A stretch of DNA of 64,000 nt from contig JACDQD010000008.1 of NCBI GenBank assembly GCA_019843655.1, forward strand, positions 10,884,442-10,948,441, written 5' to 3'. The first letter of the stretch is position 1; every line of letters begins with the position of its first letter. Positions 11,001 to 22,853 of the stretch are shown piece after piece. The DNA is from Lethocerus indicus. Its lineage: Eukaryota; Arthropoda; Insecta; Hemiptera; Belostomatidae. The notes beneath the pieces were generated by a model, which ran no database searches, was not told where the DNA came from, and worked only from the letters and a program-made list of their open reading frames with translations. A program made the position numbers and the translations under genes.

Positions 11001-13051
11001 TTGATTAAATTCCCCGTGCAATTTTTTTTGCCGCTCCTCCCGCCTCTCCCAGAGGGATATTGTCTGGGAGGCCGGTCCCTCCGGGGGCTTGAGGGCTCAA
11101 TTTCTAGTGTTCAGCTTTGCCCAGTAATAAACTTAAAGCCTTTTTTCTCGTATTCGTGGGTACAAACCCTGCCCCCTCCCCCGCCGCCATCGTCTTTACC
11201 CGGCCACTCAAAAAAAAAACGCCGCCACTCCGGCCACTTGTACAAAGCGCTCATTCCGACCCGAACACAGGATTTGGCTTCTTTTTTTTTTGCCGCCCTC
11301 TATTTTTCATTTATTTCCCCTTCTGTATTCAGTGATTTGCTGGCTCATTGAACGATGGGAAATTGATTTCGAAAGAATCTATCTCGAGTTCGTTGCCGAT
11401 CTCTGAAGCCGCCACTTGACCCGCTAGTAAAAATCCAATACTTCATTTTCGCAGTTGTATTTACACATTCCAGAACTGTAGATATTATTCTAAAAAATAA
11501 CTTATTATGTATTGTTATTGTATTATTTTCCATTGTAAAGTAAATACAGGAATGTATTAAGGTGTCAGAAAAATGGGTTGTAAGCCAAAAGTAATAGTGG
11601 AAATGCTTTTGATCCACTCTAACTGTTGTATACATTTCATATTAACCTACAGTATTTTGCATTAGTCTCAGTTCCGATGAATATAAGTGCATTCTTCAGC
11701 GTTTTTTATGATCAAAAAATGCGTCAATTAAAAAAAATTCCCAGTCGATTCTTTTCGATTCCGCTGCAAATGACGCCGGCGGCCGCCTCAGTCAATATTT
11801 GAACCGAAGACCCCGAGTTCTTCATTTCTTTTTCCGGGCCAAGGACGGTTTGCGAAACCCGAGATGACCGGCGGAATTGTCCGACGGGAACAGGGGAATG
11901 GAAAGAGAAAAGTGAATTTCATTTTCCGAGAACTGGATTTTTTAATAACGCGAACAGGAAAAAGATGCTGGTTGGCCTTGCCAATTGAAGTATGAGAACA
12001 CGAAGAAAAACTTCAAAAATTGTTTTCTTAGTTTAATTCCTATCGGATTAACGTTTGAGCTTCAATATTATTGATATGGCAGTGGGATTTACACTGTTAT
12101 AATAGTTTGTATACTTGACAAAACTTAAATACTTTCGTAGATAGAGAAACTGATAATTTACAAAATCAAAAACTGTTGTCAGGCAGTATCCGCGTTTTTT
12201 TTATTTAACTTTTTTGGAAATATGATTTTTACTGTTATAGCATTTCAATATTAATATTTCTCTACAATTAGTTTTTCCCTTCCTCTATAATCATTATTGC
12301 ATTTTTAACCGTAGTTTTATTGTTTAAACTCACTAATGAGGACAGTGCCGGAGGCACGTCATTGGAATAAATTGAACATTCACCCAATTAAGCCTGTGAT
12401 AAAAATTCAATTAAGTCAATTAAAAAGTCGATGCCATCTAACCTTTCTGATACCTTCTTTAATTGATACTGGGAAAAAAGAGCTGGCACAGCAATTAAAA
12501 TAATACATTCGCTAATATAACTCGAAGGGCTAACACGGTTTTCGGTAAGGTCTCGACGGTCGGATTTAGACCCGTCAAAATTAATTGGGTTCGGGAGACC
12601 GACGGTTTCAGTCGGGCCCCCGCCCCGCCACTCGCTGAAACCTGCTACATAAGTAAGTGACTCGGAATTTCGGGGTCGAACTCGGCCGGTAGGGTCGATA
12701 GGCCACCTAATTCGGACACCTAACCAACCGCCCTCGGGGCTGACTTATGCACGCCGACAAAGGATGTCGGGAACACATTTAGGAGGGCCGCGCCCATCTG
12801 TCGGAAATTGAATTCAACACCCAGCCGTACTCCGACTCGAGTACCCGGTGAACACCTATTTGAGCACCTCAAATAGGCCTTTCTAGGTTACAAGGGTCGG
12901 AAAAACGTATTTGCCAGAATACCGAGAGGAAATACGGCGAAAAGGTAATCAAACTATTTTTTTAATTATTAATTTTTTACCTATGACCAGTTTACGCAGT
13001 TACCAGCGATGACTATTTTCTTTTTGAGTGATCGAATGAAATTAGTCGCCT

Positions 13052-13073
13052 GTTATTATTATTATTATTATTA
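13052..13073. repeat. (TTA)n microsatellite
   Basis: About seven TTA/ATT units in the receptor intron, directly visible. Confidence 0.9.
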
Positions 13074-14292
13074 GTATCATTAATCATATAATAAAAACAT
13101 GGATATATAATACATGAATTTAGTATTACTACATTATAATGTGTATATACCATTTTACTAACGCAATAATTAATTTATGCGTGAATAATATAATTTCTGA
13201 ATTTCTCCTGAAGAACCCGTGAAGCAAGGATTAAAATGTATTCGATATAAATGTAACAATATGCACAATAAATGTATGTATGTATAAATAAGAATCAAGG
13301 CGTAGATACTAAACTCGTAAAACCGTTGCGTCTTCCATTTAGTATCAGCGCCGCGGGACATCAATACTATTACGGTAGTATCATTCGAATATAATTTAGA
13401 TATTTCGCTCAGATCCGCGTAATTAACACGATTAAGTATAAAAATATTTAGGAAAACCTTTTTATTGCTATTTTTGCATTAAAAAAAAGAGATTGTTGTT
13501 GTTGAGATTGTTTTTTCCCCTCTGCCCTAAGTATCTTTTAAGCGAATAGAAACCTTTTTGAAGAATTCGGAGTGGAAAAGTGGGAAAGAAATAACGGAGA
13601 GGCTCGCCCTAAAAAAATAAGGGGGCGATTTCTGCCAGTAAACAACCTTCGTCGAAAATGTGACGGAGTTTAGTCAGTCGCCTAAAAATGAATTATAGAC
13701 CAAGCTTCGCACTTTTTCCCCTTCTATTTCTGAATTTTCTTTTGTCCACTGAAACTTTTGTCATCCAATGTTAACGATCCACACGACAGCGAAACAGAAC
13801 AATATTTTTTTGACCCGTCCTCGTGATCAAAATGTGGAGCAATAAACAACCACTATAATTAAAATATCACAAAGAATAGATTTTATGGCGTAAATTGTTA
13901 CTTTGCATAATATATTGTGTATTATTTTCGCAAAATATTTCTACAGGGCCATATAAAACAGACTGAGAAATCTAATAGAAATCAGATATCTTTTATATTA
14001 CTCATTCTAAATTATTAGAAAATGTCAGCCATATGTGTGCAGTTAATTCAAGTGAAAGGGCATGTGGGGGGACGAAAATAGATGAAATATTCTCGTTCGG
14101 GTGACTTCTGTTAACTAAAACACTGTGGGGTGGTTTGCTTAGGAGTTTTAATTGCTGCGCCAATCAGTTTATATTTAGATTGCAGGATTTGTTTGCCTTC
14201 GTTAGGGAAAATTAAGTACAGTTTTCGTGAGATAAACTGAATTAAATTTTATATTTACTAATACATTAAATATCAATTTCTATGTACTTGGA

Positions 14293-14294
<2 letters not shown>

Positions 14295-14349
<55 letters not shown>
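14295..14349. repeat. (AT)n microsatellite
   Basis: About 55 bp of near-perfect alternating AT in the receptor intron, followed by TTTATGTATGTAT. Confidence 0.95.
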
Positions 14350-14351
<2 letters not shown>

Positions 14352-17300
14352 GTATGTATCCGTAGAGCTTACGCATATAATTAAAAAAATATCTAATTAA
14401 GTTTATGTCGCATATTGGAAATCATGTTGCTATAATGTACGTAGTAGAATTTGTTTAATGCTCCGATTCTGGAGGAATTTCCACATTCTCAAGGGATAAT
14501 ATTCAGTGATTGGATGTCACGCCGTCAGTGAACGAAGGACTTGTCTACTGTTGAAAGGACTTGATTGGAACTTATTGAGTTTCGTCCAAAGGTAAGTGGT
14601 AGACAAAGAGCTCGGAAGTTTCTACAATGGATCCGAAGGACACTGAATGAGGTTTGAAAAGATTCTGGATACATCTCACTTAGTTAAATTATGACAAACT
14701 TTCTATTAAGGAAGATTGAATAAAGTATAATAAAAAATAAGTTGTCTTTTAATGTAGAATAGTTTCAATATTAGTTACTTATTAGAAGCGTTGCGAAGCG
14801 ATGTTTAAGACGCACAACCTCCGTTCTGTTCACTTAATGCTGGGTGCGCTCGTTTCCTTTGTTCGAGTTTTCAGTATAAACGTGATTGAAATTTAAAACA
14901 GTGTAAAACTAAGTTCAAACACGGGCTCTGTTCCGTCGGGGCCGGACCTCGATATAAATATTATACAAGAACTGAGCAGCCATTCTCCCGTTGAAAAAGG
15001 TCAGTTTATTCGAGTTACATAACGGATGCTTTCATGGCGACTATTTTCATAGTTAAGGGTTTGAAAGGATCCTACTTTAATTCAATTTGAACTTTCCTCA
15101 CAAACAATCTCGCCGTGAACAGGTTTCATTTCAGCACACTCAGGAATTTTAACACGACCTTACTTTCTGAACTACATGCACCTATACCTATGTATGTACC
15201 ACTATCTATTGTTATTACACTGGACAAAACATAAATAAGTCTATTTTACTGAATATTGATGAAAGGTATAGACTCATAGTCTGGAAGAATTGCATACGAA
15301 AGGTGTTTAACGTAACAAACCTACGGTATACAAAGGATACTCTCCGTTGGGCAAATTTCATAGCTTCTACAGAAACTAAATGTATGTATATGAAGTTCGA
15401 ATAGCCGATTTCGAGTTATTGCTATCTGACTTCTTTAAGATCGCTCAGTAGGGCGAAGTTAACCTGGCTCCCCCGGTAGTAGGGGAAAGTGGGAGGCGGA
15501 GAATCGCAAGATTGAATCTGGAAAAATCAACTACATGGAGGCTGTCACATAAAGAAGAAGAATGAAATAAGAAATCTCTTTTCTTCTTATCTGTTCTGCC
15601 CTTTGCTCCGCTTAGATTTCAATTAGTGGCCGAGGGATTAAAACCGCCCCCACCCCTCGTTGAGGGGTCTCGTGGCTAAAAGTTCTCGTTAACGGATGGA
15701 ACCTTGACCGGCGATAGCCACATTTTAAGGAAAATCCTACCAAAATTGATGCCAAGAAAAATTGAATTCTTTGGTGCAGGGGTGACCCCAAACTCCCACT
15801 ATTACTGAGTGTATTTTTTTTTTAATATAGTTCTGTTACTTTATTCTATCGGTCCCTTAATATGAGATAAAATGAAATCTTCTTCTGGAGCTGTAGAGGA
15901 TTGGGGATAATATAATGCAATCCTCATAATAGCGCATCGGAAGGATTATTTCAGTGCTTAATTGGTGAATAATTGGGTGCACATAATTAAATGGAAAACT
16001 TTATCGATCAAAAACCACGACTATTTACTACTGACTGAAGCGGAGGATCGTCCGTTTGAAACATCCAGCGCACTGACAGCATTATACTGATTCAAGGTTG
16101 AACAAAAGTAGATTGTTGTTCCTCCTTTATTCAATCTCGAATTCATTGATCTATAGCCCAATCGATAGGGTTGATTTATTGGTTGACCAACAAAACTGAG
16201 CCCCTGCAAAACCCACCTTGACACAAGAAAAGCTACGGCCTGTAACGGTGAGGGGGTATTTGTAAAACGTCAGTTCTATTCTGGAAAGGGCGCTTTTGGG
16301 GGGAGCTATCAATTTATCGTCGTTTTAATCCCCCTCTGAATTGCGACCGCCCTCTGTCCATTTGGCCGTTCAGTTCGTACAAGTCTGAAAATATAATTTT
16401 CCACTCGAAAATTATGTTGCCGAAAATTTTGCCGAGTTTCGCGGACTCTCTCCGAGGGGCCACGTACAAGTACAAGTATTTTGACACTTTGATTGGATTA
16501 ACGGCACACTCCAGACTCGTTTCAGAGCCGAAGATCAGAGCGGAAGGGATTTATTGGGGGAAGAAAACTTTGGCCTTTTGACATGGGGAAAATTAGTCTG
16601 ACGTTAACCTGCGCTCGTTCTGATGTTTGTTCGATCGATTTCTATACAAAATTTTATGCAATCCAATCTGTCATAAGCACGGTAATGCTGGGGGATTCTT
16701 GGTGTTCGGGGCCCGAAGTCACTGCGAAATTAGGCTTTATTGGATGCCGAAGTGAACGGTTAACTAAACCCCCCCCAACTCACAAACCAAAACCACTCGA
16801 TCCCAAAGGACTTCCTCGAAGAGGAATTCGGAGAGAGGCCTAATAATCGTGGTACAATCCGAGGGCAAGTTGGTAATTGCTCCTGATTAGCTGAACCTCC
16901 ATCGTCCGGGAGATGGAGTGACGGTATATTAATTAAACCAGCGATGCGAAGAAAATGAAGTATAGTATATCGTGCAGGTGGTGCATGCCGAATGCGTGCT
17001 TCGGCATTGCTGAGTTCACGCACAGCTCTACTGTACCTAATTTGCGGCAGATAAATATGCCGAACCACCATTCAAACAACAATCTAATATACGCGCACGA
17101 GGCAGATTTACAGTACGCACATGTTTAAAAGAACATGAGCAAAAAGGTGACTACTCCACTACAACTATCCCAGTACAACTAAAGAAGAGCTAAAGCATAA
17201 ATAAACGAAACTAGGAAAAATTATAAAACAAAATATGCAAAAAAAATACGAAACTCAACAAAACTAAATAATACTAATAACACTGATTTAGTAACTGTTG

Positions 17301-18033
17301 AGTGTACCTACCGATAATTAGACGTCCTAAAAAGTTGTAGCTCACCCGTACACCATTTATGTCATCGATACTAATGGAATTGGGTTCGGGTGTGGCGTTT
17401 ATAACGGTCGTTTGAAACAATGCTCGGGTGACGAACTAATTAGGGGGGGAAGCTCCGCCCTAATCGACTGGGCATAATACTATTTCCCGGCCAAATGGAA
17501 ACGTTAGTAGCGGTTTTTATTTGTAAATCTCGGTTTGTTGATTCATCCCAATAATGGCCGCAGCGTATTCACAGGGGGGTTGGGCCGTGTGCATTGATTT
17601 TATTTACATATTTCTCTTTCTAACAAATTCCGATATGTTTAATTAATGCATTCAAAAAATATTTTCAACATTCAGCTTACATAAAAAATATATGAATGGT
17701 AATACTATATTAAAATTTACTGATTAAAAAATCAGAATTCATATGGGGGTTGTTTCTCACGGGTTAAATAATATAGATATATGTATATGTACCGTGAATG
17801 ACCGAAATTTGAGAATGTCGACTAAATTAGGGAGAAGAAAATATAAATCTCTAACATGTTCAACATTCACCATTAGTGCATGGTGAATGTCAACATTTAC
17901 CGGTGTAAGTCAGAAATAAGGGTATTTAGCAAATATTTCGGACATAAACCAAGCGACTATGTGAATGTTGATATTCCACAGATTTCGGTGTTTCACTGTA
18001 ACCTATATACTATTACATATATATTATACTGAC

Positions 18034-18226
18034 CAGAGTGTCATGACAACGTATGGGGTCCAGCACCATATGAAAGCCGCTACGATGGTGATTGTCATCC
18101 TGAGTGTCCTGGCTCGTGCACGTTCTATGTTTGTCATGTCGCTCCTCCTGAGCCTCATCCTGCCACCGCCGGCCGTCCCGCCCCCGTTCCTCGCGTTACC
18201 CGAACCACCGCTTCCGTTTTCTTCAC
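18034..18226 (-). CDS. Neuropeptide GPCR exon: ICL3, TM6, start of ECL3
   Basis: A 193-nt minus-strand exon between acceptor CGCTTTCAG (before 18226) and donor GTCAGT (18033-18028). It begins in phase 1, completing the Gly codon left by the TM5 exon, with [20 protein letters not shown]. This Gly/Ser/Asn-rich loop is followed by the basic ICL3 end [20 protein letters not shown] and TM6 with [18 protein letters not shown] is the class A CWxP toggle motif. The exon ends TG, and with the G that opens the 8099 exon this makes Trp, giving TLWYMFDRES across the junction. The plus-strand 93-codon ORF over the same place (17965-18246) is its shadow. Frame, phase and motif continuity on both sides make the assignment firm. 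Confidence 0.94.
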
Positions 18227-18309
18227 CTGAAAGCGAACAAGTTTAAAATTAACACGACTGGCGAGCGTTTCGAAAGCAATCGTTCTGTCCCCGTTCAGTC
18301 GCCGATTTT

Positions 18310-18366
18310 CTCATATCCCAGACCGGTTTCGACTTCTCGCCGCCTTCAATCGCTGTTAGTGAGCCA
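18310..18366 (-). mobile_element. Degenerate PLE fragment around the ribozyme-like motif
   Basis: On the minus strand this reads CACTAACAGCGATTGAAG, then GGCGGCGAGAAG and TCGAAACCGGTCTGGG. It matches 6581-6624 of the PLE (GACTAACACCGCTACTGAAG ... GAAACCGGTCT) in order. The hammerhead core is damaged (TTGAAG instead of CTGANGA) and the stem I partner TAGC is lost. It lies in the receptor intron in sense orientation, 84 bp before the TM6 exon acceptor. Confidence 0.7.
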
Positions 18367-19059
18367 ATTAAGAACGCTGGTTGTCGAAATAAAAGACTGG
18401 GTACAAAAGACCGAAAGATGACTTGAGTCTGTCTTCAGGCTTATCTTAAACTTGAGGGATTGGAACAAATAAGATTTATTCCCTTCCGGTCGGAAAATAA
18501 ATAATCGAAGTTAGATAAGTCTCCGGGCCTTGAGAATTACCCAAAGATGACTTCCGACGGATGACTTCTATACGAATACAACTTTTCCAATTCGCCCATC
18601 AATTTACGAGCGCGGTTTTAAACTAAGAAAATGTCCTTAATCTTCGTTGGTTCCAAAGTTATTCCTTATTTTCGAAGCCTTATCTTAAGGGGTTAAGGGG
18701 AATTAAGATTTTTATATGATTGGAAATGCAATACGAAAGGCATCTTCTTGAGTATTGCAAGATTCATTGATACCATGAATGAATTTTTAATGCCAGAGAA
18801 ATTAGAACCCCATATTAGTTTGTGGATCCTTTCAGTTCTTATGAGGGTTTAATTAATATATGATTGAGTCTTATTCGAGGGATAATTTTATTTCGGCTTT
18901 TATTTGTCCCGCACAATAATTCAATAATATTACTACTTTTAATTGATACAGTTGCGGACTGCGTACGTAAAATGTAATAATAATATATATAATAATAATA
19001 TAATAAATGTGTATTTCAACGCACTATAAATAGAGCAGTTGTAATTTTGTTTTCCCCAC

Positions 19060-19365
19060 ACCCGACTCAAAAGAATCGACCATTACTAAACGGACATCGA
19101 AATTGACCTTAAGTAAAAAACTAACAATATACAAAGTAATACTGAAACCGAAATAGACATATGGAATTGAGCTATGGGGTTCCACCAAGACATCCAACAT
19201 CGCTCGCATCCAGAGATTCCAATCAAAAGTCCTTCGCACCATCCTTAATGCTCCCCGGTATGTTTCTAACCACACAATCCACCATGACCTCAACACACCG
19301 ACAGTCGCAAAATCTCGGTTCCTACACTACAGAGTTAAATCAGCTGTTCTCTAGTCTGTTCCATA
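19060..19365 (+). pseudogene. Jockey-type LINE remnant, RT C-terminal segment (copy A)
   Basis: The plus strand reads LTIYKVILKP, then a stop where copy B has Trp, then TYGIELWGSTKTSNIARIQR, FQSKVLRTILNAP and HTIHHDLNTPTV. These are the post-RT 'YGIxLWG...RFQSKxLR.I.NAPWYV' motifs of Jockey-clade non-LTR retrotransposons. Relative to the copy at 34.7 kb, the Trp codon TGG is TAG and 9 bp (GACGAAGTC) are missing between GTC direct repeats. Reading decays after about 19330. It is antisense to the receptor intron. Confidence 0.85.
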
Positions 19366-22300
19366 ATTTCAGATTAAGGACTAGAAAAGTCATTGAAATC
19401 TTGTGTGTAATGTGGCCATGAAATGGAGTATGTTGTCCAGAGTAATTAAATATTACACCGGTTATCGAAATTTTCGATAATTCGTTATAACATAATAATT
19501 TATCTCATTATATCTTATGAGTTTGTGTGCGTCAGGAGGTGCGACAACTTCATATCAGCAATTCAACGCCTCGGAAAGCTTTTCAATTACAGGCTATTAG
19601 CCGAAACGGCCGGTGGACGGCCCTGGCACTTGGCCGTTAATGAAAATGGAGCCGGCGTTCCTAAACCCGCAGTGGACGCCGGTCGTGAGGTTTTAGTATT
19701 GGATTAAAATGGACCTAGACTATCGTCCCTGACTGTTGACGTCCACCTAGGGGTTATTCGAGTCAACTATTTGAATTTCGAACAATATGTCATATAGTTG
19801 GCATAATGAAACACAATTTTGGAAGTTTCTCCCATTTCCTGACATTAATGATGTGTAAATTTAGCAATCTTCTTCCAGATAATATAAACTGCAAATCATA
19901 GTTGACGGATTTATCATAGTTTAAAATAGTCCCAAATTGGCCATTACCGGGCGTTTTCTTTTATAAAGACAATCAAAGACAGAAATAAACACAAAGCCAT
20001 TGTACCCATAACTGTAAGGTCGATTAAACAATAAGAAGAAACCATAGTAAGCCACTAACCAGAATTGGAAGTTCTTTCTAAATTCGTTTCTCAACCTTTG
20101 TCTGAACCCCAGCCCAAATGGTGAATGAAGCCCGAGGTATTAAATCTCTTTTGTGATAGTCAGTGAAACAGTGATGAATTCATAATTACTTTTACATTGA
20201 GGTTAGCCCTGGTAACTTAAAAATACCTATACATATATATTAGTTTAGTGGCGCAGGAGCATAAAAGGGCTTCCCATACTTGCAGAACGACTTATCCGTT
20301 TCATAGAGACTTGAAGTCCCGACCCGGGCGTTAGTCCGAAAAAAATGTCAGCGCGGCCGTTGCTTTAATATCGGGCTGCTGAATTTGCCGCATACTAAAA
20401 AGTACAATGCCAGGAATTTCATTCATCCAGTTCCAGTGCCCTTTTTCATTTCGCTTTCTCCTTTTTTTTGACGCAATAGCGCCCAGCATGCAAATTTCAC
20501 GTACCTCTTTCGCCACAATATTATCAGATTTCGCCACCGGTGTTTCAACTATTCCCGCCCCCGTCGTCGGTGCCGGCGCCTCTAACTCAGCACAAAAGAG
20601 AGGAATTACCAAACACGCCATGCTTTTCCCGGCTATTTACACAAATTTTCTTCGGTGATTGCCGGGGATGGGTTTTTTGCCCCTGTTCTGTCAGCGCGAC
20701 GATAGGCCCAATGAAAACGAGTTTCACCCGTAAATGAAGCGTTGGTTGGCTATTTCCTTCACCGTGAAAAAAAAAATATCTAGACCGAAAAGGGTCCACA
20801 CCGTGCGCTACAATCGTGAATAACGCGGAATTTAACAATATCGGATAATATATTTAGTAATTCTTTAGCAATTGGAATATAAGAGTTGTCAGCTTTAAGG
20901 GATGCTGCGAAGAAGTGTGAAATAATTTATGGGCTTGAAATGTTATTAACTTAATTTTTAATTGGTTATAAGGAGGTTTTCGTTAGTTCGATTATGCGGT
21001 TGGGGGGGATTATAAAAGGAATAATTTACATACTCAGAGAAACATACTCAGGGGAAGTGGCTGGAAATATCTGGATTTAAATAATGTATCACCTGTTTTA
21101 ATTTCATTTACTTCGGGTGTTATTTCTACAGTATAGAAATAAATAAATAAACAGAATTAATTTAAATCGGGATTTAATTTAACCGTATGTGTCATGCATT
21201 AATGTTTCGCTATTCCGTGAATGACATAGTACGTCCTACAATCAGGTCGGAGTCGTTAATAATTCAATGGAAAACAACGCGTAGATCTAATCCCCTTTGA
21301 AGTCCGCTTTCAAAGTTGGCTTCAAGTTTAATTGCTCCCACCTCACCCAGGTGCGATCTCTGACTGGTTAACTGCTATAACCTATTTGCGACCAGATCAA
21401 AGGAATACCCGAGGCATCGGCCTGTGTAAGCCGGATGAGGCCAGATTCCGAGAAATAAATTGAGACCGAGCGGCGTTCTCTGCGCAACCGGAATTTATCA
21501 TTTATAATAGTAGCAACAGGGTGCTACTGACTACGGCAAGAGACGCCGAAACTAATCTATTTGGGACGATACAAACGAGTACATACAAACTGATTTTTAA
21601 CACTTTGAAAGAACTTCCTACACTCAGACATTTGGGGGGAAAAAGACGGCTTCAATTTAAAAATGTCCGATCGTTCAGAATAGAGCTCTAGAGAACTTCT
21701 AGAACTAGATAATTCTTGCGTCCCAGTGGAGGCACTACCAGGAGTGATAGAACGCCGTACTGATAAGGTCGTGTATATTTGATCAGAGGTGGAATTGAGC
21801 TTTCGCCGATACAGGACAAATCCACTCAATTGGTTTCAAACTGAAAGCGCGTCTAGTTGGAGCTCAGTCGACGTTCATTCGCGTATATTTTATTATATAA
21901 CAAGAGAAAAAAATGTGTTCAACGCGTGTCTATTTTTTTGCCGCGTGTTCAGCTCTCGGATATGTGAAATTCAAAAGGTAAATACGAACGGCAATATTGA
22001 GTGCGGTTCGATGTGTGGAAGAAAAAATACAATGGGACTAATGGATGGGGTGGGTAAGGCTCTTGTGTAGAGTAAAACTGCCGTAATACATATGCATAGC
22101 GGACTCGATCTACCTGTTTACCGCGGGGATAGCACGGATGCTGGGAATTCGGAGAGGGAAAAAAACTTGATGAGGGCATAAAAATGCAGCGCGGATCCAC
22201 CTGGCCTCTCTGATAATATTAAACCGGGACTAACTCTCATATTGGAATCGTTGCTGATAAAACTGCTCTTCCCGTTAATTAAAACGACCGTTTCATTGAG

Positions 22301-22439
22301 CGGGGATTTCCAAATGAGAACGTTTCAATTGTATAAACTGGGAAGATATGAATTATGTTTGCTGTTTTTGTGCTTCGTTAATTCGATACGGTATTTGGTT
22401 TGACCGGAATCGGTTTATTTTATCCGTCCGGAACAGATG

Positions 22440-22853
22440 TTACTGCTTTATTCGTGAGGCTGTATCAAAATATAATATTTTCAAATATTGAATAGCACGC
22501 CCACAAAATATGATCTCGAAGGCTGACTCCCGTACCATCTGACTCTCGCCATATAACTGTGACTTTGCTCTTCGATCGTTGTATCGTATAAACTCACATT
22601 CCATACTTCGACTGGTAATTTCTAATCTCAGTTCAGTACCCAGTATGTGCCCGTAATCACTATAATTATGGTCTAAGCAATAATTAAATAATACATCATC
22701 ATTACATGAACGAAGAATTCTGCGTCCGGCGTCGTGAAGAAAACGAAATTTTACATTTTTTGTTATTGAAAAAACACAAAACAATTTACATTGAAATGAG
22801 TTAATTATACTAATTTGTTTCAAAATACTTCTGCTGCCTTGGTTCAATTTCAT
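22440..22853 (-). other. Unrecognised 137-codon ORF in the receptor intron
   Basis: An open minus-strand frame of 414 nt, same strand as the receptor. No domain, transmembrane segment or signal peptide was recognised. Composition is mixed and the surroundings are AT-rich. Its length is somewhat above the chance background for this window, but it lies between two receptor exons and nothing supports translation. Confidence 0.12.

Larger units (their letters stand above)
8100..18033 (-). other. Receptor intron, 9,934 bp (phase 2)
   Basis: The intron is bounded by donor GTCAGT (18033-18028) and acceptor ...CGTTTGCAG (8108-8100), and splits a Trp codon TG|G. It holds AT-rich sequence with microsatellites at 13052-13073 and 14295-14349 and GC-richer islets, for example 8690-8760, 10190-10330 and 12540-12860. 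ORFs of 60-116 codons inside (for example 11001-11351 plus, 16760-17071 minus) show no family signature. No exon of another gene was recognised. Confidence 0.85.

Noticed and set aside
17965..18246. Plus-strand 93-codon ORF with hydrophobic stretch
   Set aside because: Antisense of the receptor TM6 exon, whose minus-strand reading is clearly the real one.
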